A DNA stretch of 64,000 bases from Paracoccaceae bacterium (GCA_022448245.1 JAKVCO010000010.1:39562-103561); one strand, 5' to 3'. Positions 37,882-46,055 are shown, numbered from the stretch's first letter. The notes: generated from the sequence alone by a model not told the origin. Translations and numbers: made by a program.

Positions 37882-38582
37882 GGATCGGCCCCTTTCGTAA
37901 GCAGGATCATTGAGAAATAGGGCGCCGCTTCCGGCGCCTCCGAGAGCGGCATCACCTTCTCTTCGGTCAGCGTGGCACGCTCAACATAGGTGGCGTCATT
38001 CAGGACGCCGAGGCGCTCCATCACAGCGCGTATCTTTGGAAGGTGCCGGCCGACTTTCATGATGGCCACGCTCTCGGCGCCTTCGATCCGACGCTCTAGC
38101 TCGGCCTCATCCAAAGGACCGGGCAAGATGGTGACGCGTTCATTGCGAGCGGCAAGCGGCATGGCTGCGCGTGCGGCGCAAGCAGTGACGGATGTGACCC
38201 CGGGCACTACATGCGTCTCGTAACGGTCCGACAGACGCGCGAAGAGGTACATGAACGAACCGTAGAAGAAGGGATCTCCCTCGCATAGGCAGACAACATC
38301 CTGACCTTGATCCAGCGCCTCAGAAATCCGTGCAGCGCCCCAATCATAAGCCTCTTGCGCCGGTGCACGGTCCACCGACATCGGCACATCAATCGTGATT
38401 TCTGTCTTCTCCGGGTCGATCAATCCGCTGGCAATCCTGCGCGCGAAACTCTCGGCACCTGCCAGCGTCGGATACGCGATCACTGGCGCCGCCTCGATGA
38501 GCCGCGCCGCCTTCAATGTGATCAACTCCGGATCCCCCGGGCCAAGCCCTACCCCGAATAGAACACCCTTAGTCATCGGCAC
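37872..38582 (-). CDS. cobI: Precorrin-2 C20-methyltransferase
   Basis: A 236-residue tetrapyrrole methylase with LFGVGLGPGDPELITLKAARL near the start, VVCLCEGDPFFYGSFMYLF near 92-110 and VVPGVTSVTACAARAA near 120-135. It methylates C20 of precorrin-2 on the way to cobalamin. ATG 38582 or the ATG two codons later could be the start. A 90-base gap separates it from cobL. Confidence 0.94.
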   Translation of the reverse strand: MPMTKGVLFGVGLGPGDPELITLKAARLIEAAPVIAYPTLAGAESFARRIASGLIDPEKTEITIDVPMSVDRAPAQEAYDWGAARISEALDQGQDVVCLCEGDPFFYGSFMYLFARLSDRYETHVVPGVTSVTACAARAAMPLAARNERVTILPGPLDEAELERRIEGAESVAIMKVGRHLPKIRAVMERLGVLNDATYVERATLTEEKVMPLSEAPEAAPYFSMILLTKGADPWL

Positions 38583-38672
38583 CCCCGAGCGAAGCGAGGC
38601 CCCCCTTTGTCCAAGCCAACGGCGCAGGAGGGAGGAGGGCGGGCCCGAGCGTGATATTCTGCGCTCGGCCGA

Positions 38673-39872
38673 TCATCGCTTCACCAAGCTCCATTGCGTC
38701 ACAGGCATCAAAGGCCGCCAGCCCGTCAGACCGCCGACGGGCTCTGCGCGCTGCACTGCGAGCTTCACCAACTGACCACCATGGGCGCGATGCAGCGCAA
38801 TCAGCACAGCTTCACTCTCAAGCGTCACCGCATTCGCGACCAACCGACCCAGCGGCCGCAACGCACTGTAGGCTGCATCAAAGACTGCCTCACTCAGGCC
38901 GCCACCGATGAACACCGCATCCGGCGCCTCAAGCCCTGAAAGAGCTTCCGGCACACGCCCCTCCAGCAATTCCAACCGCGGCGTCCCGAGGGCCAGCGCA
39001 TTCTCTGCAGCCATCGCGCGCCGATCAGCGCGCGGCTCTATTCCAATCGCACGCGCATAACGCGCCGCGCGCATCCATTCGATCGCAACAGATCCGCAGC
39101 CCGTACCAATGTCCCACAACAACGCCCCGCGCATCGGCATCAACTTGGCCAAGGTCGCTGCGCGGACCTCCTGCTTGGTCATAGTTCCGTCCGAGGTGAA
39201 AAGCCCGTCTGCCAGCCCCGGCACACGCGGCAAAAGCGCAGCATCCGGCGCGGCCACGCATTCAACCGCCAGCGTGTTAAACTCCGGCACCTCGTGATCC
39301 CAGCTGTCTGCCAGGCCATCAAAGCGCGTCTCATCATCACCGCCCATCGCAGCAAGGACGGTCATCGGCGATGCCCCGAACCCGCGTTCCGTCAGGAACC
39401 GCGCGATCTGCCCGGGCGTCTGAGACCCTGTAGTCAAAATCAACAGCCGCTGCCCGGGTTGGATAAAGGCGATCATCTGCTCGACAGGACGTCCGTGCAC
39501 CGTGAGCTGTTCGACATCAGCCATCGACCAGCCCATGCGCGCTGCGGCCAACTGGAACGCGGAAAGCTGCGGATGGTAGGTGATCTCATCCGGCGGGATA
39601 TCCCGCCCAATGCGCGCGCCCACCGAGAACCAAAGGGGATCCCCGGTCGCCAGCACCACAACCCGACGACCCTTCATCGACTGCAGAAGTGAGATCAACG
39701 CATTGAAGGGCGAAGGCCAAGCGACCCGCTCTGCGGTCACGCTGTTGCTAAGCTCATGATGTCTATCGCCGCCCACGATGACCTCGGCCGCCTCAACGAT
39801 GGCACGTGTGGCAGGCGCGAGCCCGTCCATCCCATCTTCGCCGATCCCGACGATGTGAAGCCAAGCGCTCAT
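38673..39872 (-). CDS. cobL: Precorrin-6Y C5,15-methyltransferase (decarboxylating)
   Basis: A 399-residue two-domain CobL. The first half is a tetrapyrrole methylase (LHIVGIGEDGMDGLAPATRA; VVVLATGDPLWFSVGARIG). The second half is a Rossmann methyltransferase with RGALLWDIGTGCGSVAIEWM near 243-262, matching CbiT. It carries out two methylations and the C12 decarboxylation. It overlaps the cobH stop by four bases. Confidence 0.95.
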   Translation of the reverse strand: MSAWLHIVGIGEDGMDGLAPATRAIVEAAEVIVGGDRHHELSNSVTAERVAWPSPFNALISLLQSMKGRRVVVLATGDPLWFSVGARIGRDIPPDEITYHPQLSAFQLAAARMGWSMADVEQLTVHGRPVEQMIAFIQPGQRLLILTTGSQTPGQIARFLTERGFGASPMTVLAAMGGDDETRFDGLADSWDHEVPEFNTLAVECVAAPDAALLPRVPGLADGLFTSDGTMTKQEVRAATLAKLMPMRGALLWDIGTGCGSVAIEWMRAARYARAIGIEPRADRRAMAAENALALGTPRLELLEGRVPEALSGLEAPDAVFIGGGLSEAVFDAAYSALRPLGRLVANAVTLESEAVLIALHRAHGGQLVKLAVQRAEPVGGLTGWRPLMPVTQWSLVKR

Positions 39873-40507
39873 AGCGTCCCTCCGCCAAGACCCGCTGCGA
39901 GCGCGTTCACTGCGGCAGAGGCCATCGCAGACCCACCTCGCCGCCCGCGAAGCGCCACGAATTCAGTGGCGCGCGGATTGTCGGCAAGCTCGGCCTTGCT
40001 CTCAGCGGCGCCCACAAACCCCACCGGAAAACCCAAGATAACAGCGGGCTTCTGCGCCCCCGACTCCAGAACCTCCAGCAAATGGAAAAGAGCCGTGGGC
40101 GCGTTGCCAATCGCCACGATCGCGCCCTCCAGCTGAGGCCGCCAAAGCTCTACCGCCGCGGCGCTGCGCGTGGTGCCCATCTCTTTGGCCATGGCCGGGA
40201 CACGAGCGTCATTTAGGGTCACAACAACTTCGTTCTCCGCAGGCAAAGCGCGTCTGATAACCCCCGCGCCCACCATCTCGCAGTCGCACAGGATTGGCGC
40301 CCCGCCCGCAATAGCTGCGCGACCGGCGGCATAGGCCTCGGGTGAGAAAGCAAGACGATCCGCGATCTCGACCATGCCGCAAGCGTGGATCAGACGCGTC
40401 ACCATCACGTCCATGCCTTCCGGGAACCGGTACAGACGCGCCTCTTTGCGCACAGTCGCAAAGCTCTGCGCATATATCGCTGCTGGATCTTTCTCGTAAG
40501 GTCGCAT
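39869..40507 (-). CDS. cobH: Precorrin-8X methylmutase
   Basis: A 212-residue CobH, moving the methyl group from C11 to C12 to give hydrogenobyrinate. It starts MRPYEKDPAAIYAQSFATV; the catalytic histidine is the H of RLIHACGMVEIA near 43, and PAVILGFPVGFVGAAESKAEL lies in the middle. ATG 40507 is chosen; an open frame to 40612 shows no similarity. First gene of the cob run. Confidence 0.95.
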   Translation of the reverse strand: MRPYEKDPAAIYAQSFATVRKEARLYRFPEGMDVMVTRLIHACGMVEIADRLAFSPEAYAAGRAAIAGGAPILCDCEMVGAGVIRRALPAENEVVVTLNDARVPAMAKEMGTTRSAAAVELWRPQLEGAIVAIGNAPTALFHLLEVLESGAQKPAVILGFPVGFVGAAESKAELADNPRATEFVALRGRRGGSAMASAAVNALAAGLGGGTL

Positions 40508-40509
40508 GG

Positions 40510-40558
40510 CGACGCCTTTCTTCAGCCCTTTCGGGCCCCTTGCGGGGCGTCGTGACGC
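40510..40558 (-). other. Structured leader of the cob operon
   Basis: Just upstream of cobH several stems compete: CGACGCC (40510-40516) can pair with GGCGTCG (40546-40552); GCCC-TTTC-GGGC (40525-40536) and GCCCC-TTGC-GGGGC (40535-40548) are hairpins in between; GCGTC-GT-GACGC is at 40547-40558. The first arm holds part of the ribosome-binding region. The layout is that of a switchable leader, but I find no B12 box of a cobalamin riboswitch. Confidence 0.35.
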
Positions 40559-40733
40559 GGCCCTCTCTGCCCCCAAAATGGGTCGGCGGATACGGGCCCT
40601 CCGATCGGGCACTTTCTCCTCGTCCGGGCGGGTTTAGGCGCTGGGGTCAGGCGAGGCAATTGCTATCGCGGCAGTCCGGAGGTCGCTTGCGTCATTGGGT
40701 TGCCGCATACCGTAGGGTGATTACATTTACACC

Positions 40734-41339
40734 ATGGTGACAAAAACGCTCACAACGATCCTCGCGCTTGCTGCATTGCCCGCCACGGCGGCGGACCTTT
40801 CCCTAATCGTGGACAGGTCGGATCGCGGTGTGGAGCTGTTCATCAAATTCGATACCGAAAAGACAGAAGACCTGCTAGCGCCCTACCCCGACGGCTTTCT
40901 CGCTGACGACGGCCGGGTGGATATCGGACCATTCCGCGATGGCACTGCCGATCATGGCGACGCGCTTTGGTCAGCGGTAAAGACGCAGATCGGGGCAGAG
41001 CAGCCCCTCGTTGAAGCCATGTCCATGATGGTTCACCCGGACGAGCTGCCCGTGAACTTCAATGACCCGATTGACGGGTGGATCGCCATGGCGGTCTGCA
41101 ACGTCACGGACCCGGACGCGCGTTTCGACCTCGGCGTTCTCAGCACCTATGCCGGTTTCATTGCGTGGGACGTAGCGGGGCACGAGGAAGTATCACTGCA
41201 GTTCCCAGCCGCGATGGAAATCGAAGTGGTCGAGTTCCTCGAGGGTCGCAAGATCGATGCACGCACTGTCGCTTTGGCAGAAAACGAAGCACTTGTTCTG
41301 GACGAAGTGACAACGTGGGAACGCTGGCGCTTCTGGTAA
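40734..41339 (+). CDS. Unrecognised exported protein
   Basis: A 201-residue protein with a clear Sec signal peptide (MVTKTLTTILALAALPATAA, cleavage about residue 20). The mature part is acidic and beta-rich: VDRSDRGVELFIKFD, DALWSAVKTQIG and MAVCNVTDPDARFDLGVL are the most distinctive pieces; a single cysteine is at about 123. I do not recognise a family. It is alone on the plus strand between the cob genes and the photosynthesis cluster, divergent from cobH with a 226-base spacer and convergent with pseudoazurin. A periplasmic role is inferred only from the signal peptide. Confidence 0.65.
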   Translation: MVTKTLTTILALAALPATAADLSLIVDRSDRGVELFIKFDTEKTEDLLAPYPDGFLADDGRVDIGPFRDGTADHGDALWSAVKTQIGAEQPLVEAMSMMVHPDELPVNFNDPIDGWIAMAVCNVTDPDARFDLGVLSTYAGFIAWDVAGHEEVSLQFPAAMEIEVVEFLEGRKIDARTVALAENEALVLDEVTTWERWRFW

Positions 41340-41350
41340 CGCCTCCCCTC

Positions 41351-41381
41351 AAACGAAAAACGGAAGCTCGAAAGCTCCCGT
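41351..41381 (-). terminator. Intrinsic terminator downstream of pseudoazurin
   Basis: Read on the minus strand, ACGG-AGCT arms (one mismatch) close on a four-base loop at 41381-41360 and are followed by TTTTTCGTTT. This would end the hemA-pseudoazurin transcript 25 bases after the pseudoazurin stop. Confidence 0.75.
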
Positions 41382-41405
41382 TCTCTAATAGATCTGCAGG
41401 ATGCC

Positions 41406-41897
41406 TTAGGCTTCTGCTGCAAGCATCTCGTCGGCCATTTCAAAGTAAGCCTGTGCGCGCTGCTTTGCTTTGCCGCGGAAACGCTGACCCTTGAGGTCTT
41501 CGTAGTTGCCGGACACGTCACCCACCAGGATGAGGCCGATCATGCCAGCGGACGAGTGCGGCTGGCACTCGTACATGTAGGCGCCGTCGACGTCGATCGT
41601 GACTTCGACTTCCTGGTTGATGGAGCCCTTCCACTCGGTGCCGCCCTCAGGGGACCAGTCTTCGTTGGACTGAGCGTTGTGGCCGCGGTCGGTGGCGATG
41701 AAACGGATGGTGTCACCCGGCATCGCGCGCACGACGGAAGGTACGAAAACCTGGCGCTCGCGCTTGTTCTCAGGATCTTGGTTCAGCATCTGAACCTCAT
41801 GAACCGTGTGGCCATCCGCGGACAGACCCGCCGGAATTGCTGCTGCGGTCAATGCACCGCCCATCAGGGCGAGATGTTCACGACGTGTGAGCTTCAT
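41406..41897 (-). CDS. Pseudoazurin-type cupredoxin
   Basis: A 163-residue blue-copper protein. A twin-arginine-like leader (LTRREHLALMGGAL at 3-16, cleavage probably around 27-29) sends it to the periplasm. The copper ligands of pseudoazurins are all present: H73 in RGHNAQ, C111, H114 and M119 in ECQPHSSAGM, with C-x2-H-x4-M spacing. It carries single electrons; in denitrifiers the partner is nitrite or nitrous oxide reductase. Here it is 88 bases downstream of hemA at the end of the photosynthesis operon, so it may serve the reaction centre. AGGAG precedes the ATG. A C-terminal helical tail rich in Arg and Glu follows the cupredoxin core. Confidence 0.9.
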   Translation of the reverse strand: MKLTRREHLALMGGALTAAAIPAGLSADGHTVHEVQMLNQDPENKRERQVFVPSVVRAMPGDTIRFIATDRGHNAQSNEDWSPEGGTEWKGSINQEVEVTIDVDGAYMYECQPHSSAGMIGLILVGDVSGNYEDLKGQRFRGKAKQRAQAYFEMADEMLAAEA

Positions 41898-41925
41898 GTT
41901 GTACTCCTATGTATTCCGACTGAAG

Positions 41926-41963
41926 GAGCTAGCTGCATTGACTGTAGGGTAAAGGGCTAGCTC
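41926..41963. repeat. Inverted repeat between hemA and pseudoazurin
   Basis: GAGCTAGC (41926-41933) and GCTAGCTC (41956-41963) are perfect 8-base inverted arms 22 bases apart, filling most of the spacer. It could be an RNA stem between the genes or an operator for a separate pseudoazurin promoter. No T-run follows. Confidence 0.5.
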
Positions 41964-41985
41964 GCTGAATTTTCCGTGTGATGCG

Positions 41986-43197
41986 TCAAGCGACCGCACG
42001 AGCGAGGGCGCATTGCTCCCAGAGTTCACTCAATGCACCGGCCAAACGATCGATTTCTGCGTCTGAATGGAGCGGCGATGGCGTGAAGCGCAGACGCTCG
42101 GTTCCTTTAGGCACGGTCGGGTAGTTGATGGGCTGCACATAGATTGCGTAGCGCTCCATCAGATAGTCCGAGATCATGCGTGTTTTGACCGGATCGCCGA
42201 TCATGACAGGCACGATGTGGCTCTCGTTAGCCATGTAGGGAATGCCCTTTTGATCGAGGGTTGCCCGCAGGCGCGCCACTTGGCGGCGCTGGCCGGCGCG
42301 CTCGGTCTGACTTTCCTTCAGATGCGCAATCGACGTCCGGGCCGCTGCTGCAACCGCAGGCGGCAGCGCCGTAGTAAAGATAAAGCCCGACGCGAAGGAG
42401 CGGATGAAGTCACACACCGCGGCCGAGCCGGTGATGTAACCGCCAACGCAGCCGAATGCCTTGCCCAGCGTGCCTTCGATGATGTCGATGCGATCTGCGA
42501 GGCCGCGTTCCTCGCTCACGCCGCCGCCGCGTGCGCCGTACATGCCCACTGCGTGCACCTCATCAAGGTAGGTCATCGCGCCGTGCTTTTCGCAAACGTC
42601 GAGGATCTCTTCCATCGGGCAGATGTCGCCGTCCATCGAGTAGACGCTCTCGAAGGCGACGAGCTTTGGGCGGTCACCCACGGCTGCAAGTTTGCGGTCG
42701 AGGTCTTCGGCGTCGTTGTGCTGCCAGATCACCTTGTCGGCTTTGGAGTGGCGGATGCCTTCGATCATGGAGGCGTGGTTCTCGCTGTCCGAGAAGATCA
42801 CGATGTCCTTGATGCGGCTGCCAAGCGTACTCAGCGTCGCCCAGTTGGAGATGTAGCCAGACGTGAACAGCAGGCCCGCTTCCTTGCCGTGCAGATCTGC
42901 CACTTCGCGCTCGAGGAGCAGGTGGTCGTGGTTTGTACCAGAGATATTGCGCGTGCCGCCTGCGCCGGTCCCGCACCGGGAAACAGCCTCTTGCATGGCC
43001 TCGATAACCTTGGGGTTCTGGCCCATGCCGAGATAGTCGTTGGAGCACCACACCGTGACGTCGCGCACGCCGTCCGCGCCGTGGTTGGCCGCCTTGGGAA
43101 ACTTCTCGCAGCAGCGCTCCAGCTCCGCGAAGTAGCGGTAGTTGCCCTCTGCCTTTAGCTGTTCAAGCTGTTGGTTGAAGATCTGGTCAAAGTTCAT
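41986..43197 (-). CDS. hemA: 5-aminolevulinate synthase
   Basis: A 403-residue PLP enzyme condensing glycine and succinyl-CoA to 5-aminolevulinate, the first step to haem and bacteriochlorophyll in alphaproteobacteria. The PLP lysine is K246 in [19 protein letters not shown] is at 51-60 and [13 protein letters not shown] at 209-221. Length fits. It follows puhE by three bases and closes the bch-puh operon, giving precursor supply linked to pigment synthesis. Confidence 0.96.
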   Translation of the reverse strand: MNFDQIFNQQLEQLKAEGNYRYFAELERCCEKFPKAANHGADGVRDVTVWCSNDYLGMGQNPKVIEAMQEAVSRCGTGAGGTRNISGTNHDHLLLEREVADLHGKEAGLLFTSGYISNWATLSTLGSRIKDIVIFSDSENHASMIEGIRHSKADKVIWQHNDAEDLDRKLAAVGDRPKLVAFESVYSMDGDICPMEEILDVCEKHGAMTYLDEVHAVGMYGARGGGVSEERGLADRIDIIEGTLGKAFGCVGGYITGSAAVCDFIRSFASGFIFTTALPPAVAAAARTSIAHLKESQTERAGQRRQVARLRATLDQKGIPYMANESHIVPVMIGDPVKTRMISDYLMERYAIYVQPINYPTVPKGTERLRFTPSPLHSDAEIDRLAGALSELWEQCALARAVA

Positions 43198-43200
43198 CGT

Positions 43201-43995
43201 CTATCCCTGTTCTTGAGGGGTTTGCTTGGGTGCTGGCCGAGCAGGCATCAGCCAACGCCAGAGTTTCGTGTCTGCCGTGGGAAGGAGCATCATCCAGTGT
43301 TCGATCAGGGCGAGCCCTGTGAGCGCTGCAAGAAGTCCGAACGTCACCATTTCTTCCGGACTGACGGCAGCAGCCAGCCGGGAGGCCCACAACGCGGTTG
43401 CGAGCGACAAAACGATGATCGTGAAAGGAAAGAGAGCCGACGGCGTGCCCTGTCTGAAATAGCTCGGGATATGCGACAGGGTGCCAGGGACGGCCTCGAG
43501 ATTGATGCCCGGAACGCCAAGGAAGAGGTTCAGCTTGGCCAGAACGCGGGCCGCGTAAAGTACGCCAAACGTCCAAGGCGCCATGACGTTCAGCGACCCC
43601 TGGGAAGCCGCGAAGACGTAAACCAAGGCAGCGAGCAGCAGAAGCTCGTGCCAGGCCACAGCCCACCAAGCCGCCCAGACGCGGGGCCAACCTGTAGTGC
43701 CTTCCGGCAGAGGGTCATGGTTCGGGCCCGTGATGATGCCTGACATGAACGAAAGTTCGATCCAGCCCCAAATACAGAGCGCGGCGAAAAAGCCGCCGTA
43801 GATGCCCCAGACGGTCGCATCAGCTGCGGCCGTCGGCACACCGACTAAGCCAAAGACAAGGAACGGCAGGCCCGCGAGGACCAGACCAAGGGATCCCCCA
43901 CCGGCCACGTCAGAACGGCGCACGGCAAGGAGGATGACCCCCGTGCCGATCCACCACGCCATCAGCGCCACGAACAGAGGAACCATCGTCGTCAT
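43201..43995 (-). CDS. puhE: Photosynthetic complex assembly protein PuhE
   Basis: A 264-residue membrane protein with about seven hydrophobic segments, matching PuhE of purple bacteria: start FVALMAWWIGTGVILLA, FMSGIITGPNHDPLPEG near 87-103 and WHELLLLAALVYVFAASQGSLN near 121-142 in shorter conserved pieces. PuhE modulates reaction-centre assembly and bacteriochlorophyll production. It overlaps the small upstream ORF by four bases. Confidence 0.92.
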   Translation of the reverse strand: MTTMVPLFVALMAWWIGTGVILLAVRRSDVAGGGSLGLVLAGLPFLVFGLVGVPTAAADATVWGIYGGFFAALCIWGWIELSFMSGIITGPNHDPLPEGTTGWPRVWAAWWAVAWHELLLLAALVYVFAASQGSLNVMAPWTFGVLYAARVLAKLNLFLGVPGINLEAVPGTLSHIPSYFRQGTPSALFPFTIIVLSLATALWASRLAAAVSPEEMVTFGLLAALTGLALIEHWMMLLPTADTKLWRWLMPARPAPKQTPQEQG

Positions 43996-44096
43996 GCGGC
44001 GGCTCCTTTCTCAGATTCAGCACGAACACGCCCGCCAAAACGGTCCGCGAAGGCCCGGCGGGTAGGTGTCGCAATATGCTGGATGGCGAGGCTCAT
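43992..44096 (-). CDS. 34-codon ORF wedged between acsF and puhE
   Basis: ATG 44096 shares a base with the acsF stop (TGATG), and its own TGA overlaps the puhE start (ATGA). The product would be 34 residues, basic, without a membrane segment, ending AESEKGAAA. Overlaps at both ends indicate it is translated at least as a coupling device between acsF and puhE. I know no named family for it. Confidence 0.5.
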   Translation of the reverse strand: MSLAIQHIATPTRRAFADRFGGRVRAESEKGAAA

Positions 44097-45247
44097 CAGT
44101 AGGCGGGCTCCAGACGGGTGGTCACGGGGACGTCGTGGCGCACGACCGGGATCATGAAGAGCGACACGAAGGCCATCGCGGCCTTGGCGCCACCGATGGC
44201 GCGATCGACGAAACCGCCCACGCCCCCGGCCTTCTTGCCGCGTGCTACCTGGCGGGAGGCTTTCTCCATCCGGCGCAGCGCAGGCTTCCAACGGGGGTGC
44301 TCGATGTCGAGCGTGAACGGGAAGATCTGCTTCGTCAGCTCGGACGTCTTGGTGAAGACCTCCTGGCCGTACCATTCCTCGTCAACGCCCAACGCCGCAT
44401 GGAAGGCCGGGCGCTGGTGATCGCGCACCCACATGGTGGAATAGACAGCCGTCAGGAAGAACTTGATCCACCATTCGTTGACGCCGCTGGTCAGCTTGGG
44501 GTCGGTCTTCATCAGAAGTGCGAAAGCTTCGCCGTGGCGGAACTCGTCGTTGCACCACTCCTCGAACCACTTGAAGATCGGGTGGAACCGAAGCTCTGGA
44601 TTAGCCTGAAGATGGCGATAAATCGTGATGTAACGTGCGTAGCCGATCTTCTCGGACAGGTAGGTCGCGTAGTAGATGAACTTCGGGCGGAAATAGGTGT
44701 ACTTCTTCTGCTGCGTCAGGAAGCCCAAGTTCACCTTGATGCCGGCCTCGCGCAGCGCGTCGTTGATGAAGCCCGCATGGCGAGCCTCGTCCCGCGCCAT
44801 CAGACCAAAGAGCTGGGTGATGTCGTCGTTATTCCCGCGCCGCTTCATCTCCTTATAGAGAACGCAGCCCGAGAATTCGGCCGTGCAGGACGAAATCAGG
44901 AAGTCGATGAACTCGGCCTTCAACTTGGGCTCCATAGCGTCCCAATCGGTCTTGTCCCAGTTCTCGTTCTTCTTGAAATGACCCTTGTTGGGATCGCTCT
45001 CCATCTCGGCGATAAGCGGGTCCCATTCGTTGCGAATGTGCTCGACGCTGATGGCGTCCATCTCGTCAAAATCGGTGGTGTAGAACCGCGGGGTCAGCAG
45101 AGTATCCTGCATCGCGATCTCGGTGGCTTCCTCGTTTGACGCAGCCGCACCGCGCTTGGCGATTTCGCTGATCTGATTCTCGTTCGTGCCGTGGCGCGAG
45201 GTGGGCGAATGGTTGCCATTGAGGCGCTTGGGGTTTTGGACGTTCAT
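44096..45247 (-). CDS. acsF: Aerobic Mg-protoporphyrin IX monomethyl ester cyclase
   Basis: A 383-residue diiron enzyme that makes the isocyclic ring E of bacteriochlorophyll with O2. Diiron ligand motifs are in FIDFLISSCTAEFSGC, ARDEARHAGFIND and NDEFRHGEAFALLM. Its presence marks aerobic phototrophy; the anaerobic bchE is not in the window. ATG 45247 has GAGGAGG upstream and overlaps the preceding stop (ATGA). The C-terminus after VARGKKAGG has a hydrophobic segment near 350-365 that could touch the membrane. Confidence 0.96.
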   Translation of the reverse strand: MNVQNPKRLNGNHSPTSRHGTNENQISEIAKRGAAASNEEATEIAMQDTLLTPRFYTTDFDEMDAISVEHIRNEWDPLIAEMESDPNKGHFKKNENWDKTDWDAMEPKLKAEFIDFLISSCTAEFSGCVLYKEMKRRGNNDDITQLFGLMARDEARHAGFINDALREAGIKVNLGFLTQQKKYTYFRPKFIYYATYLSEKIGYARYITIYRHLQANPELRFHPIFKWFEEWCNDEFRHGEAFALLMKTDPKLTSGVNEWWIKFFLTAVYSTMWVRDHQRPAFHAALGVDEEWYGQEVFTKTSELTKQIFPFTLDIEHPRWKPALRRMEKASRQVARGKKAGGVGGFVDRAIGGAKAAMAFVSLFMIPVVRHDVPVTTRLEPAY

Positions 45248-45540
45248 GACAGAACCTCCTCTGAAAAGCTGAATTCGCAGAGCTCGAGATACTCGAAGTC
45301 TCCAGTAGCGCGGGTCCAAAGCCGCTCTAGCGCTGAGGCCCGCGTGATGGTCGCAACGCGGTCTTCCTCGACCACCTCACCGTAGGGCGCCATGATCTCG
45401 GCCCCGTGGACCTCGACGGTATCGCCGGGGTGAACGACGGCGCCGTTGTTGAAACGCACATGGGCCGAAAGCTCCTCAAAGCGGTGGCTGATCGTAACTG
45501 TGCAGGGGGCGGTTTCCCTATCTCTGGTCAGTATTCCCAT
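45244..45540 (-). CDS. Conserved small protein between puhC and acsF
   Basis: A 98-residue soluble protein with FNNGAVVHPGDTVEVHGAEI near 30-49 and an acidic, aromatic end ATGDFEYLELCEFSF. A small gene sits at this place in related clusters (orf55 in R. capsulatus is much shorter). Location between puhC and acsF with a four-base overlap to acsF suggests a part in assembly or in the cyclase step, possibly as a cyclase partner. I assign no name. Confidence 0.7.
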   Translation of the reverse strand: MGILTRDRETAPCTVTISHRFEELSAHVRFNNGAVVHPGDTVEVHGAEIMAPYGEVVEEDRVATITRASALERLWTRATGDFEYLELCEFSFSEEVLS

Positions 45541-45566
45541 ATCTCCAACTCCTCTTGGACGGCGGG

Positions 45567-46055
45567 TTATTCGGTAAGAAGCGCAGCGAAGACGGCGACG
45601 TTGTCGGCGCCGTAGCCGTGCAGTTCGATCGAGAAACCAGACGCGTCATCGACGATGTCGATGCGTCCGGTGTCGCGGCGCAAAACGGTGATGGGCGCGG
45701 CCATATCGGTGCGGGTCACTTTACGGCGACGCTCCAGCGCCTGACCGATGGCGCCCACGAAGCCCGCTTTGCTGTCAGACGAGGCGACGAGCTTTATGCC
45801 CGCTTCATCGGTGATGACATAGGTGCCGCGATCGACGCCCGGCGTCAGGAAGACGGTACGCTCGGCCACGACCGGCGGCTGCGTGGGCACGCCCACGAGA
45901 GGGCGATCTGTGTAGCGCGCGAACGCCACCAAGGCGACGGACACGAGCGCCAATCCGAACATGAGCCGCACGAGCACCAGAGGGATCATTTCCTTGTCGC
46001 GCTTGGCCAGCTTCTGCTGCTGCTCGGCGAGGGTGGTGTGATTGAAATCGGTCAT
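45567..46055 (-). CDS. puhC: Photosynthetic complex assembly protein PuhC
   Basis: A 162-residue protein with one membrane segment (about 23-45) and a periplasmic domain: VAERTVFLTPGVDRGTYVI and SSDSKAGFVGAIGQALERRR near 92-111 are typical. PuhC helps organise the reaction centre-LH1 core. It overlaps puhB by four bases. Confidence 0.93.
   Translation of the reverse strand: MTDFNHTTLAEQQQKLAKRDKEMIPLVLVRLMFGLALVSVALVAFARYTDRPLVGVPTQPPVVAERTVFLTPGVDRGTYVITDEAGIKLVASSDSKAGFVGAIGQALERRRKVTRTDMAAPITVLRRDTGRIDIVDDASGFSIELHGYGADNVAVFAALLTE

Noticed and set aside
38583..38672. Possible small gene or repeat element in the 90-base gap between cobI and cobL
   Set aside because: Only a GC-rich stretch with a short mirror-like GAGCGAAGCGAG motif is present; no start with ribosome site and no true inverted repeat.
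40508..40733. Classical cobalamin riboswitch upstream of cobH
   Set aside because: No B12 box-like core or matching long-range stems could be found on the minus strand; only local hairpins are present.
42067..43158. 363-codon open frame on the plus strand opposite hemA
   Set aside because: Shadow of the high-GC third-position bias in hemA; composition is Val/His/Arg-rich with no family resemblance.
43992..44375. 127-codon minus-strand frame overlapping the end of acsF
   Set aside because: Most of it lies inside acsF in another frame. Only the last 34 codons, from ATG 44096, have independent support from gene coupling.
44066..45139. Long plus-strand open frames opposite acsF, and similar ones opposite bchB (54794-55975) and rsh (25641-26846)
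   Set aside because: All are antisense to well-identified genes and lack ribosome sites or known domains.
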